This document shows, one piece after another, positions 26,083 to 34,330 of a stretch of DNA of 64,000 nt. Source of the stretch: Anaerolineales bacterium. Its GTDB lineage: Bacteria > Chloroflexota > Anaerolineae > Anaerolineales > Villigracilaceae. The first letter of the stretch is position 1; each line of letters begins with the position of its first letter. Both the position numbers and the translations under genes were made by a program. The stretch lies in contig CP129482.1 of the NCBI GenBank assembly GCA_030583925.1, forward strand, positions 1,860,001-1,924,000. Reading direction: 5' to 3'. The notes beneath the pieces are model-generated. The model made no database searches. It was not told the DNA's origin and worked only from the letters and a program-made list of their open reading frames with translations.

Positions 26083-26661
26083 CTACTCTGAAAGCAACGG
26101 GGCGAGATCAATAACTTGTCCATCCACAAAGCGGATCGCGGTTGGGGTTGTGCTTTCCAGAACAGCGAAAAACAGGTCCAGTTGCGCATACGCGCTTCCC
26201 GTTAGCGATGAAATGGGCAAATTGAAGAAGACCACCGGGCTTTCGTTTTCCTGGTCGTCCACCACGCGCATTTGACGAAACTCGATTCCGTTTAGCAGGT
26301 CGGCAGGACTGTTTGTCTTTTCACTCTGAAGTTTGAAGGTCAGCATCAACGAACGATAACCCGCTTTCAACTGAAAGCCAGTCACAACTTGCGGCTCTTC
26401 CCATTTTGCTTCCAGGACCTGAACGCTGATTTCATTGACGACGATCGGTTCGTCAATTCCCGGAATTGGGATCGGCGTAACGGTGGATGTTGGAGCTGGT
26501 GTAGCAGTGTCCTCCGGGGTGGAAGTTGGAATGGATGTCTCCGTGGAAATGGGTGTATGTGTGGATGCAGGAACGGTGGGAGGTATGGAGGCGCATCCAA
26601 TCATCAAGCCAATCAGAATCGCAAACATAAATAAAATTTTCCAGTCTGGCTTTTTCATCAT
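26083..26661 (-). CDS. Lipoprotein with Thr/Pro-rich linker
   Basis: The 192-residue protein begins with a signal peptide and lipobox LMIGC (Cys23). A Thr/Ser/Pro-rich linker runs to residue ~70. A C-terminal beta-rich domain of about 115 residues follows, similar in style to DUF4352-like extracellular domains. It is surface-anchored. It lies just left of the WD40 lipoprotein in the cargo island. The function is unknown. Confidence 0.7.
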   Translation of the reverse strand: MMKKPDWKILFMFAILIGLMIGCASIPPTVPASTHTPISTETSIPTSTPEDTATPAPTSTVTPIPIPGIDEPIVVNEISVQVLEAKWEEPQVVTGFQLKAGYRSLMLTFKLQSEKTNSPADLLNGIEFRQMRVVDDQENESPVVFFNLPISSLTGSAYAQLDLFFAVLESTTPTAIRFVDGQVIDLAPLLSE

Positions 26662-26670
26662 AAGTTCCTT

Positions 26671-28179
26671 TCATTTGCTTTTCAGGTCCGACACATCCCA
26701 CAGCGTGACGATTCCACTGTTGTCGCCCACCGCCAGTAGTAAGCCATCCGGGCTGAACGCAAGGCTCGTAATTTCAGCGAGGGGGCTGGCTTGTATCTCC
26801 CGAAGCAATTCGCCGGTTTCCCAATTCCAGACAGCAACCGTTCCCGGTTGAGAACCAATTGCAAGTAGTCCGTATGGGGAAAACTCAGAGACGGTGATTG
26901 GCGGATTCTCCGGGTAAATCGTGGAGATTATGTTCTTGGTTTCGAAATCAATGACCTGGATTGGATCCAACCAGCGTCCTGCAATTTCCAACAGCCTGCC
27001 GTTGGCATCGAACGCGAGCGGTCCCGAGACAGTCTCCTCAAGGGATTTCACGGGCTGGAGACTTTCCATATCAACGAACACTGTCGCGCCAACTCTGGAA
27101 AAGATCAGGGTTCTGCCATCCGGGGAAAAGGTCATTCCTCCAATTTGCGGGACTGAAGCGACGATCTCCAGGGAAGCGGGGTCCATCAATTTGACGCCCG
27201 AACTATCACCGGCGATCAGAAGGTATTTTCCGTCCGGTGAAAATTCGGAATTACAACCCGGTTCATCGAAACTTTTTAGGAGTTCTCCCGACGTAAGGTC
27301 CCAGACGTTAAGATGACAATCAGAGTCAGAGGAGGCAAGCAATCTGCCGTCAGGAGAAATGGGGAGCCAATTGACCGCTTGCTTATGTCCATGTAGAACG
27401 TGGAGGATTTCGCCTGTGGACACATCCCATACTGTAATTGCCATATCGAAACTCGACCCTTCGTAAGAAACGTTAAATCGCAATCCCTTCGCTGCCGCCA
27501 GTTTCCGACCATCGGGAGAAAATGAGAGTTTCGAAACTCTGTCGCCTATGTAAAAGAAGGTTCTGTTTATTAGATGGTTATAAATCCATTGATTCAACTG
27601 ATCGCTGGGAGAGCGGCCGTATTCCGCCCCGCTTCCATACTTGATCGCTGGCGGGCGGTCGCCGCGAAAGGTATTTGAGCCAATGACGTTCCCGTCGGGC
27701 CATGAAATCAGGCGGACATTCCAGGTCAATTGATAACCAGGCTCTCCGTCCTGGTAACTGAAGATTTTCTGGCGACTGGCACGGACACAAGTAACGGTCT
27801 TCACATCTGATTCAGTGACCGCCTCGGCGGGCGGGAAGAAATTGTTGACAACACTCCACTGTTTGTCTTCCGAATAGTCATACTGTAACAAATACACAAG
27901 AGAAGCCCAAACTTCATGAAGAGTCGCGTTGGAATTCGAAAACGCGGATTCACAAAGCGGCCCGGCCTTCTGCGAAAACGACACAGGAGATAACGTGGGT
28001 GCGGGTGTGGGAGTCTGCGTAGCAGTTGGTATGGGTGTTGGCGTAGTTGTTGGTACGGGAGTATCAGTTGGCAAAGGAGTAAGTGTAGGCGGCACTGGCG
28101 CAGGACCGGAAGCACATCCGCTCAATAAAAGTGTTAAAAATACGAATGCAAATAACGCTGACCGGACTAAGCTATTCAT
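26671..28179 (-). CDS. WD40-repeat lipoprotein
   Basis: From ATG 28179 it has 502 residues. A signal peptide and lipobox LLSGC are followed by a Pro/Thr linker (PTPTPTP type). The C-terminal two thirds contain repeated FSPDGRxLA blades followed by VWDxxTGELL, which form a WD40 propeller. It is a surface scaffold, common in Chloroflexota. The upstream 29-codon extension is dropped because the signal peptide begins at 28179. Confidence 0.85.
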   Translation of the reverse strand: MNSLVRSALFAFVFLTLLLSGCASGPAPVPPTLTPLPTDTPVPTTTPTPIPTATQTPTPAPTLSPVSFSQKAGPLCESAFSNSNATLHEVWASLVYLLQYDYSEDKQWSVVNNFFPPAEAVTESDVKTVTCVRASRQKIFSYQDGEPGYQLTWNVRLISWPDGNVIGSNTFRGDRPPAIKYGSGAEYGRSPSDQLNQWIYNHLINRTFFYIGDRVSKLSFSPDGRKLAAAKGLRFNVSYEGSSFDMAITVWDVSTGEILHVLHGHKQAVNWLPISPDGRLLASSDSDCHLNVWDLTSGELLKSFDEPGCNSEFSPDGKYLLIAGDSSGVKLMDPASLEIVASVPQIGGMTFSPDGRTLIFSRVGATVFVDMESLQPVKSLEETVSGPLAFDANGRLLEIAGRWLDPIQVIDFETKNIISTIYPENPPITVSEFSPYGLLAIGSQPGTVAVWNWETGELLREIQASPLAEITSLAFSPDGLLLAVGDNSGIVTLWDVSDLKSK

Positions 28180-28216
28180 CACGATTTCCTTGATTTTGTC
28201 CTGCCTGCGCCAAACC

Positions 28217-29737
28217 CTACGATAAGCCCGGCACATTGTCCAAGTTCCAGGCTTTGACATTATCAATGGCGATGGTCATAAGCCCAGGCCCAAAGCCAAA
28301 GTTGCAGGTACCTATTTTTCCGTCGGTGAGTTGGCCATCTTCAAAGTAGGTCAGCGGGGAATCGTTGAGATAGATGGCGAACTGCGAATCGTAAGCCACT
28401 ATCAACACCCGATTAGGAGTCCCTCGCTCGTTCAACTGCTCTGTTCCGCTCGCCAGGGGAGTGTGAATGCCTGCGACCCAACGAGAAACCTCCCAACTTG
28501 GAATCAAATTGAGCCAGATCGTAAAGCGGTAGTGGTCTGCATTCGGTTGGACACGCCAGTGGGCAGCAATTTCGCCTCCGCTGGCGGCATCAACATCCAT
28601 TAGTTCTGCCTGCACCACAAAATTGGTCATGGTATGGCAACTATCACTCCCAACGCTGCTATAAAGACCATCTTGTGCAGTCAGGGTCAGCGCGTCGTTT
28701 ATGAGGTTCTCCGCTGAAACATTTCCCCGCAGCACGGTTTCGCCTTTATCGTTCGACATCGTCCAATACCACCGGCTATTTGGGATACTGAAATCATCCA
28801 CAAAGTCTGGTGGACGATTGGCAACCGCTTGCAAAATCGGTTCCGCGAAGGCGCGGGCTTGGGCGGCTGGCGGGCTGAGCGTGGCATCCGCCAAATCCGA
28901 AATGTCCCAGATTTTGAAGTTGTCGAAGCGGACTTCCGTTTCCTGCTCCCCAGCGTGAATTCCCAAGGAGATGATTCCGCTGGAAAGGGTCGAATCGCTG
29001 ACGACTGTCACCGGTTCGCCGTTGACATAAATGGCGATGTTTGGACCTTTGGCAATTACCAACAGGCGATTGGTCGCTGGCGCGGGCTGAAGCGGCGCGC
29101 CTTGCAAATAGAACAAGTCGGTGTAAGTACCTGTATTCAGAAATAACGATAGCCCGTTACTGTTGAAGTTAATATGGTATCGAAACGATTGAGGGAAAGG
29201 TTGTTCCCGAAAAATGAATCCCCATCCGCCGGGGTCTGTCGCTGAGACGATGCGGGCATCCACCTCCGCCACAAAATCGGAGAAGACAAAATCCTTGCCG
29301 GGACCCGCGCCCGTGCCGCCGTTCGGTTTCACAGTTACGAAGTATTCGCCGTCAACATATCCTCTGGTGTTACTTTCTTCCACGCCGCTATTCCATCCAT
29401 TTTCAGGTTCGTTGAAATCATATTCATAATCCGGTGGGCGGTTTGAAATGGCTTGCAAAATCGGTTCGGCGAAGACGCGGGCTTGCTCGGCTTGCGGACT
29501 AAGTGTGGAAGGAGTAGTGGCTGCGGCTGTGAGAGTGGAAATGACCGGAGTAATTGTGGCTGTCATGGAAACTGTCGTGTTTGTCGCAGTCGAATTTTCC
29601 GATGTAACAATGACAACTCTCCCATCCAACCGGCTTAATAGCACACCAAGAACCGCAAGTGCGGCAATCACCGCGATAACCACAGTAAACTTACCGCGGG
29701 ATTTTGCTTGTGAAGTTGAGTTGTTATTTGAACTCAT
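28217..29737 (-). CDS. Membrane-anchored protein with two LamG/DUF1080-like domains
   Basis: From ATG 29737 it has 506 residues: a short basic cytoplasmic start, one membrane helix (FTVVIAVIAALAVLGVLL), a Ser/Thr linker, then two related jelly-roll domains. Each begins with a QARxFAEPILQAxxNRPPD block and ends near IAIYxNxxP. This is an internal duplication. The domains resemble concanavalin-like or DUF1080 carbohydrate-binding folds. The start overlaps the next small membrane gene by 4 bp. Confidence 0.7.
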   Translation of the reverse strand: MSSNNNSTSQAKSRGKFTVVIAVIAALAVLGVLLSRLDGRVVIVTSENSTATNTTVSMTATITPVISTLTAAATTPSTLSPQAEQARVFAEPILQAISNRPPDYEYDFNEPENGWNSGVEESNTRGYVDGEYFVTVKPNGGTGAGPGKDFVFSDFVAEVDARIVSATDPGGWGFIFREQPFPQSFRYHINFNSNGLSLFLNTGTYTDLFYLQGAPLQPAPATNRLLVIAKGPNIAIYVNGEPVTVVSDSTLSSGIISLGIHAGEQETEVRFDNFKIWDISDLADATLSPPAAQARAFAEPILQAVANRPPDFVDDFSIPNSRWYWTMSNDKGETVLRGNVSAENLINDALTLTAQDGLYSSVGSDSCHTMTNFVVQAELMDVDAASGGEIAAHWRVQPNADHYRFTIWLNLIPSWEVSRWVAGIHTPLASGTEQLNERGTPNRVLIVAYDSQFAIYLNDSPLTYFEDGQLTDGKIGTCNFGFGPGLMTIAIDNVKAWNLDNVPGLS

Positions 29738-29934
29738 GATTTTCTTCCACCGTATTTGAAGATTGCCGCGCCGATAGCGACGAACAGAACAATGCCAAGG
29801 ATGATACCAAACGCCTCGCCCCGCGCGGAGGCTTGCCCTGCTCCGCTGGATGTTGTGCTTAACGCCCAAATCAAGGCACAAATTCCAATCGTCCCTAGAA
29901 TTCCTACAAGCAACATTCTTAATATCTTTTGCAT
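29734..29934 (-). CDS. Small two-TM protein
   Basis: From ATG 29934 (MQKILRMLL) it has 66 residues and two membrane helices (~3-23 and ~42-60). It overlaps the gene for the LamG-like protein by 4 bp and so is translated with it. No family is recognised. Confidence 0.55.
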   Translation of the reverse strand: MQKILRMLLVGILGTIGICALIWALSTTSSGAGQASARGEAFGIILGIVLFVAIGAAIFKYGGRKS

Positions 29935-29992
29935 GATGTGTTTTCCTTGTACTCGTCCTAAAAGCAATGGACCGTTCTGATGATTTAAAATT

Positions 29993-30433
29993 TTAAGGGC
30001 AGGCTACCTCAAGGTCGAACTTTTTGCTTTGTCCCTCTTCCAATTGAAATTCTGCAACCGCAATGACACGCTTGTTCCCAAACCCTCCCAGCCCACCGTA
30101 GCCTGCAAAGGTCATCACAAACTCGCCGCTTGCGCCGAGCGTTTCATACGGAGCAATGCCAGGGCATTCGGGCGGATTATCCCAAACGATGGTGAGCAGA
30201 TAGTTCCCAGCGGGCGCATCGGGAAAACCATAATTTCCATCCGCATCGGTCTGCGCGCTGAAATCCGAGTCGCAATCCGTACAGTCGAGTTCCACCGACG
30301 CGCCAACGACGGGCTCTCCCGCGTCTTCGTCCGTCACTTTTCCATACACGCCTTTGCCTCCGCCACAGGCTGTGAGCAAAAGCGCAAGAATTAATGAAGC
30401 GATGGTCAACTTGATTTTCATTTGCGTCTCCAT
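29993..30433 (-). CDS. Lipoprotein with carboxypeptidase-regulatory-like domain
   Basis: The 146-residue protein begins with a signal peptide and lipobox LLTAC. Next is a CarboxypepD_reg-like beta-sandwich: GVYGKVTDEDAGEPVVGASV, then TDADGNYGFPDAPAGNYLLT. Extracellular and probably structural. A start at 30421 is also possible. It is followed upstream (30441) by a palindrome now split by insertion sequences. Confidence 0.7.
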   Translation of the reverse strand: METQMKIKLTIASLILALLLTACGGGKGVYGKVTDEDAGEPVVGASVELDCTDCDSDFSAQTDADGNYGFPDAPAGNYLLTIVWDNPPECPGIAPYETLGASGEFVMTFAGYGGLGGFGNKRVIAVAEFQLEEGQSKKFDLEVACP

Positions 30434-30440
30434 GTGGCTG

Positions 30441-30530
30441 AGACCCTAAAGGTCTTCTTTGCAATCGAAAATGCGGTTCAAACCTGATCTTCCTGCAAAT
30501 TCGGCCTTTCGGTTTGCGGGAAAGACCTTT
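30441..30530. repeat. Left arm and loop of a palindrome split by two insertion sequences
   Basis: AGACCCTAAAGGTCTT (30441-30456) is perfectly complementary to a sequence that reappears if both insertion sequences and their TTA copies are removed: AAGACC at 30522-30527, then TTTA, then GGGTCT ending at 32870. The original site was a 16-bp inverted repeat with a ~65-bp loop. It was perhaps a transcription end or repeat element before the lipoprotein gene. Confidence 0.75.
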
Positions 30531-30531
30531 A

Positions 30532-31402
30532 GAGATTGTCTGAAAACTAGACAAATTAGGGGTAGGTCGGGCAAACTTGTGGGATGACCAAATCACAGCA
30601 AGCCTACCCGACCGATTTGAATGATACTGAATGGGCGCGAATCGCGCCATACCTGCCAGAGCCGAGTTCGACGGGTGCTCCTCGTCAACATGGTTGGCGT
30701 ACAATCTTGAACGCCATTTTTTACATCGTTAGGAACGGCTGCGTCTGGCGTGCCTTGCCTCACGATTTTCCAACATGGAAAACGGTGTACCACTACTTTC
30801 AGCAATTTCGTAAAACTGGCTTGTGGGAGCAACTCAACACAAGCATCCGTGAAGCGGTTCGAGAAAAAGAAGGCAAACAACCACAAGCCAGCCTGATGAT
30901 TGCCGACAGTCAATCGGCGAAAAGCGCCGAAGGCGGTGAACAACGCGGTTTTGACGGTGGCAAACTGGTGAGCGGTCGTAAGCGCAACCTCTTGGTGGAC
31001 ACGTTGGGCTTGGTGGTCTTGGCGAAAGTCACCGCCGCCAATGTTCAGGATGTCCATGCTGGCAAGCAACTATTCTCTGCCGTCGCACAGAGACCCGAAC
31101 TGCTAACTCGGCTGGAAAAGATCGTTGCCGATGGTGGTTATCGTGGCACATTGATTGACTGGGTTCAACAGAACCTGCATGTCGTTTTAGAAATCGTTCT
31201 GAAACTTGGCAATCAGAAAGGTTTTCAAGTTTTACCCAAGCGTTGGGTTGTCGAACGCACCTTTGCTTGGATTACTCGTAACCGACGTTTAGCACGTGAC
31301 TATGAACGTTTGGCTGAATCGAGTGAAGCGTTCATCTACGTCGCGATGATCCGTTTAGGATTACGTCGCCTCGCTGTTTCCTAGGAGTTTTCAGACAATC
31401 TC
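30532..31402 (+). mobile_element. IS5-family insertion sequence
   Basis: The element is 871 bp with terminal inverted repeats GAGATTGTCTGAAAACT and AGTTTTCAGACAATCTC. A TTA target duplication lies at 30529-30531 and 31403-31405, as in IS5-type elements. It carries one transposase gene. It abuts a second, unrelated insertion sequence that uses the same TTA. Confidence 0.9.
30584..31384 (+). CDS. IS5-family transposase
   Basis: The 266-residue protein begins with the IS5-type LNDTEWARIAPYLP domain. It shows the DDE residues in LMIADSQSAK, IVADGGYRG and KRWVVERTFAWITRNRRLARDYE. It appears intact in a single frame, so no programmed frameshift is needed, unlike some IS5 relatives. Confidence 0.95.
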   Translation: MTKSQQAYPTDLNDTEWARIAPYLPEPSSTGAPRQHGWRTILNAIFYIVRNGCVWRALPHDFPTWKTVYHYFQQFRKTGLWEQLNTSIREAVREKEGKQPQASLMIADSQSAKSAEGGEQRGFDGGKLVSGRKRNLLVDTLGLVVLAKVTAANVQDVHAGKQLFSAVAQRPELLTRLEKIVADGGYRGTLIDWVQQNLHVVLEIVLKLGNQKGFQVLPKRWVVERTFAWITRNRRLARDYERLAESSEAFIYVAMIRLGLRRLAVS

Positions 31403-31405
31403 TTA

Positions 31406-32861
31406 GCTAGACTTTATCCAAATGATATGCCTGAAAAGGCATGAAGTGAGCGATGGAGGTGGTAAAGAGAATGAGATGGCTGAGATTTTCGGATGTTGGT
31501 GTGAAATAGTGATGTTGGAAAAGAGAGTTGCATGAAGAGGGTCTCCTTCACGATGCTCAGGGCATCAGAAAAGGTCGGTAGTTTTTTAGGATACCAAGCG
31601 GTTTGTCGAACAGGCAGTTTCTGTGTTCGGGCATGGAGGTTGGCCAGGAGCGTAATCATAGAAAACAATCCCAGCAAGGCAGGTGTAGCGCGCAGGATCG
31701 AGAGGTCCGCCCATTGGCGCTGGGTTTCAACACCCAGGTGAGTGCGGACTTCATGAAAGGTGACTTCGACTTGCCAGCGTCGCACAAACCACTGGACGAT
31801 CTGCTCTGCGGAAATGTTGATGTCTGTGCAGAGTAACGCCTGTGTTTTGAAGATCTGTTTTGGATCGCGGACAAGGACCCAGCGGATGGGCAGAGGCGGT
31901 TGGCCAGTGTGGTACCAGACGGCTGTGTTGGAGGTGATCTCGATCATTCGTTTTTTCTCGCCATACCATTGCTGGACAGTGAGTCGTTTCCAACGAGTCT
32001 GCTTGTCTCCTGCGATGGTTTCCAAAGTCGGCAGGCGTTGACCTTTCTTGCGTGGGCGACCCCTCGCTCCAGGTGTGGGTTTGGCTGGTTCATAGAGCGC
32101 AGCATCCAGGCGCAAGCGAGTGATCATACAGATCGGGTTTTGTAGCTGGCGGAGTTGCCAAAGCAGCTCAATCACGGCAAAACTGCTGTCTGCGACCACC
32201 ACCAGGAACCGTTTGGGAAGCCAGCGACGGGCTTGCATGACCATCTGCTGGGCCCACTGGGTGAGTTTCTTGTGCCCTCGAGCTTTGCCTTGGTAATAAC
32301 GCTCCGAAGGCGCCAGCACCGTGAGAAAAGGCAATGCCCAGACCCGCTGAGCCCATGGGATCGGCGCCAACAGCATGAGGCTCAGCCAGCGCAAGCCACT
32401 GGCCTTCACAAAATGACTGTGACTGGAACGCACTGGATCGCGGTAGATCCCTTTGGCTTTGATCTTCGCTCCACGACGTCGTTCGATCGTATCGTCCAAA
32501 CCCAGGATCACTGGACCACTCCGAACGAACGCCTGGATCAATAATCCGAGCAAAAGGCGACTGGCTTCCAAACTCGACCAGACGGCACGATTGAGAACAC
32601 GATGATAATTTTGAAAATGCTTTTCTCCACTCAATCCCATCACCCGCAGAACCGCTGTTACTGTTCGCTCGGCAGGACACAGGATTGCACCCAGGAGCAA
32701 GATCTTTGCATGTCCCCAAATGCGCTTGGAGAACAGCTTCGCAAACGTTCCCAGCATCGTGATATATTCGGTTTGCAGGGTAGGCATGAGCAACCTCTTG
32801 GCGGAGTATTTGCTGTAGCTTACCTTGCTTTTTGTTAATGTTCAAATGGATAAAGTCCAGC
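31406..32861 (-). mobile_element. IS4/IS701-type insertion sequence
   Basis: Terminal inverted repeats are GCTAGACTTTATCCA (31406) and TGGATAAAGTCCAGC (ends 32861), with one mismatch. TTA occurs at both junctions (31403-31405 and 32862-32864), the left one shared with the IS5 copy. It carries one transposase gene. The exact family (IS4 or IS701) is not certain. Confidence 0.85.
31414..32793 (-). CDS. IS4/IS701-type DDE transposase
   Basis: This 459-residue protein shows ILGLDDTIERRRGAKI, LVVVADSSFAVIELLW and a late RRWQVEVTFHEVRTHLG (YREK-like region with the catalytic Glu). It has the DDE spacing of the IS4/IS701 group. It is intact and in one frame. It is the only gene of the element. Confidence 0.9.
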   Translation of the reverse strand: MLMPTLQTEYITMLGTFAKLFSKRIWGHAKILLLGAILCPAERTVTAVLRVMGLSGEKHFQNYHRVLNRAVWSSLEASRLLLGLLIQAFVRSGPVILGLDDTIERRRGAKIKAKGIYRDPVRSSHSHFVKASGLRWLSLMLLAPIPWAQRVWALPFLTVLAPSERYYQGKARGHKKLTQWAQQMVMQARRWLPKRFLVVVADSSFAVIELLWQLRQLQNPICMITRLRLDAALYEPAKPTPGARGRPRKKGQRLPTLETIAGDKQTRWKRLTVQQWYGEKKRMIEITSNTAVWYHTGQPPLPIRWVLVRDPKQIFKTQALLCTDINISAEQIVQWFVRRWQVEVTFHEVRTHLGVETQRQWADLSILRATPALLGLFSMITLLANLHARTQKLPVRQTAWYPKKLPTFSDALSIVKETLFMQLSFPTSLFHTNIRKSQPSHSLYHLHRSLHAFSGISFG

Positions 32862-32984
32862 TTAGGGTCTGATTTAAGAAACACTCTGTGAATGGTTTGT
32901 TGACATCATCTTACAAAATCAAGTTCACAAATTCCGCACGGATTTGTAACAGTTTTGTAAACATATTCCTTATTGCATAACCCC

Positions 32985-33074
32985 TCTCCCATTGGGAGAG
33001 GGGTAGGGGTGAGGGAAAAACGTCCCGAAGGCTTGCCCTGAACGAAGTGAAGGGTCTCATCACGTCGGGACGTT
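32985..33074. repeat. Hairpin cluster between IS and histidine kinase
   Basis: CCCTCTCCC and GGGAGAGGG (around 32985-33002) form a hairpin with an ATT loop, a motif scattered in many bacterial genomes. Next, AACGTCCCGA (33019-33028) and TCGGGACGTT (33065-33074) form a second 10-bp stem ending 2 bp before the histidine kinase stop codon. The second may end the two-component operon. Confidence 0.65.
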
Positions 33075-33076
33075 AG

Positions 33077-34174
33077 TTACACAGAAGCAATCGGCAGGGA
33101 AAAATAAAACGTTGTGCCATGTTCGGCGTTGCTCTTAACGCCGATGGACGAATGATGCTGTTCGAGAATCGCGCGCACGATGGCAAGCCCCAACCCCGTG
33201 CCTTTGGCGTTTGTCTGTTTGCCGCGCCAAAACGGCTCGAACAGATGAGGCAAATCCTCCTCCGCGATAGGGGTGCCGCGATTGTTCACTTCCACAGAAA
33301 CAGCCTCCCCCGTCGGAGTGAGGCGAATCGTCACGGGATGATTCGAAGCGTGTTTAATGGCGTTGTCAATCAAATTAAGAAACACCTGCCGAATCCGTTC
33401 CGGGTCTGCCAGCGCGCGGGGTAAATCCGCCGCCGCCTGAAGGATGAGCGAAGCGTTATTCTTTTCCGCAAAATCGAACAACTCCGAAACCGCCTCCTCC
33501 GCCGCCACACGCAAATTGATCGGCTGAAGATGCATGGGAACGCGATCCAGCCGCGAGAGACTGAGCAAATCCTCAACCAGCCGCGCCAGGCGGTCCGTTT
33601 CGCCCGCCACAAACCCCAGCGACCTGCGCCACAGCGTTTCCTCGTCAATGCCGCAGCTATTCAGGATTTCCACATGCCCCATGATTGCCGTGAGCGGCGT
33701 GCGCAGTTCGTGCGCGATGGTGCCGACCAGTTGTTGATACAGTTCCGCGCGATAGGACCCATCGGCGGAGTCCGCGATGAGGATGAGAACCTGCGCTTCT
33801 TTCGTGGCATGAAGCGGGGTTGCCAAAACCTGAAACTTTTTCTCCCCCGTGACGATTTCTCTCCGTTCGGTTAATCCTGTACTGCCCACGCGTCCAACCG
33901 CCTCAATCAGCATGTTGGGCAGATTCGTTTCCCAGCCAGATTCGTTCATGAGTTGCGAAGCGCGCATATTTCTTATGCGGATATTTGCCGCGTTATCCAC
34001 AATCAGCGCGGCTTGCGGAATGGCACTCAGCAGAGACAGCGAATCGGCATGTTCGTCCTTCGCTTCCTGCCTTCGGCAAATCCACCAGCCCAAGCCCGCG
34101 CCCAAAGCGAACAGAATCAGCGCAACCAAAACAACTGCGCTGACCGATACGCTTGCAATGACTCCTTCGCCCAT
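33077..34174 (-). CDS. PhoR-like sensor histidine kinase
   Basis: The 365-residue protein has one N-terminal membrane helix (~12-33), a PAS-like domain (~45-135), then a HisKA domain with IAHELRTPLTAI (His155). The HATPase domain shows FLNLIDNAIKHA (N box) and KGTGLGLAIV (G box). There is no extracytoplasmic sensor loop. It follows the response regulator gene by 9 bp. Because that regulator is broken by an insertion, the kinase is now orphaned. Confidence 0.9.
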   Translation of the reverse strand: MGEGVIASVSVSAVVLVALILFALGAGLGWWICRRQEAKDEHADSLSLLSAIPQAALIVDNAANIRIRNMRASQLMNESGWETNLPNMLIEAVGRVGSTGLTERREIVTGEKKFQVLATPLHATKEAQVLILIADSADGSYRAELYQQLVGTIAHELRTPLTAIMGHVEILNSCGIDEETLWRRSLGFVAGETDRLARLVEDLLSLSRLDRVPMHLQPINLRVAAEEAVSELFDFAEKNNASLILQAAADLPRALADPERIRQVFLNLIDNAIKHASNHPVTIRLTPTGEAVSVEVNNRGTPIAEEDLPHLFEPFWRGKQTNAKGTGLGLAIVRAILEQHHSSIGVKSNAEHGTTFYFSLPIASV

Positions 34175-34330
34175 GTTGTGTCCTTATGCCTCGGATTCAA
34201 ATTTATAGCCGATATTCCGCACGGTGACCAAAAAACGCGGCTCGGCAGGGTTCGTTTCGATTTTCTGCCGCAATCTCTGTATATGAACATCCACCGTGCG
34301 CGTTTCCCCGGCGTAATCGTATCCCCAAAC

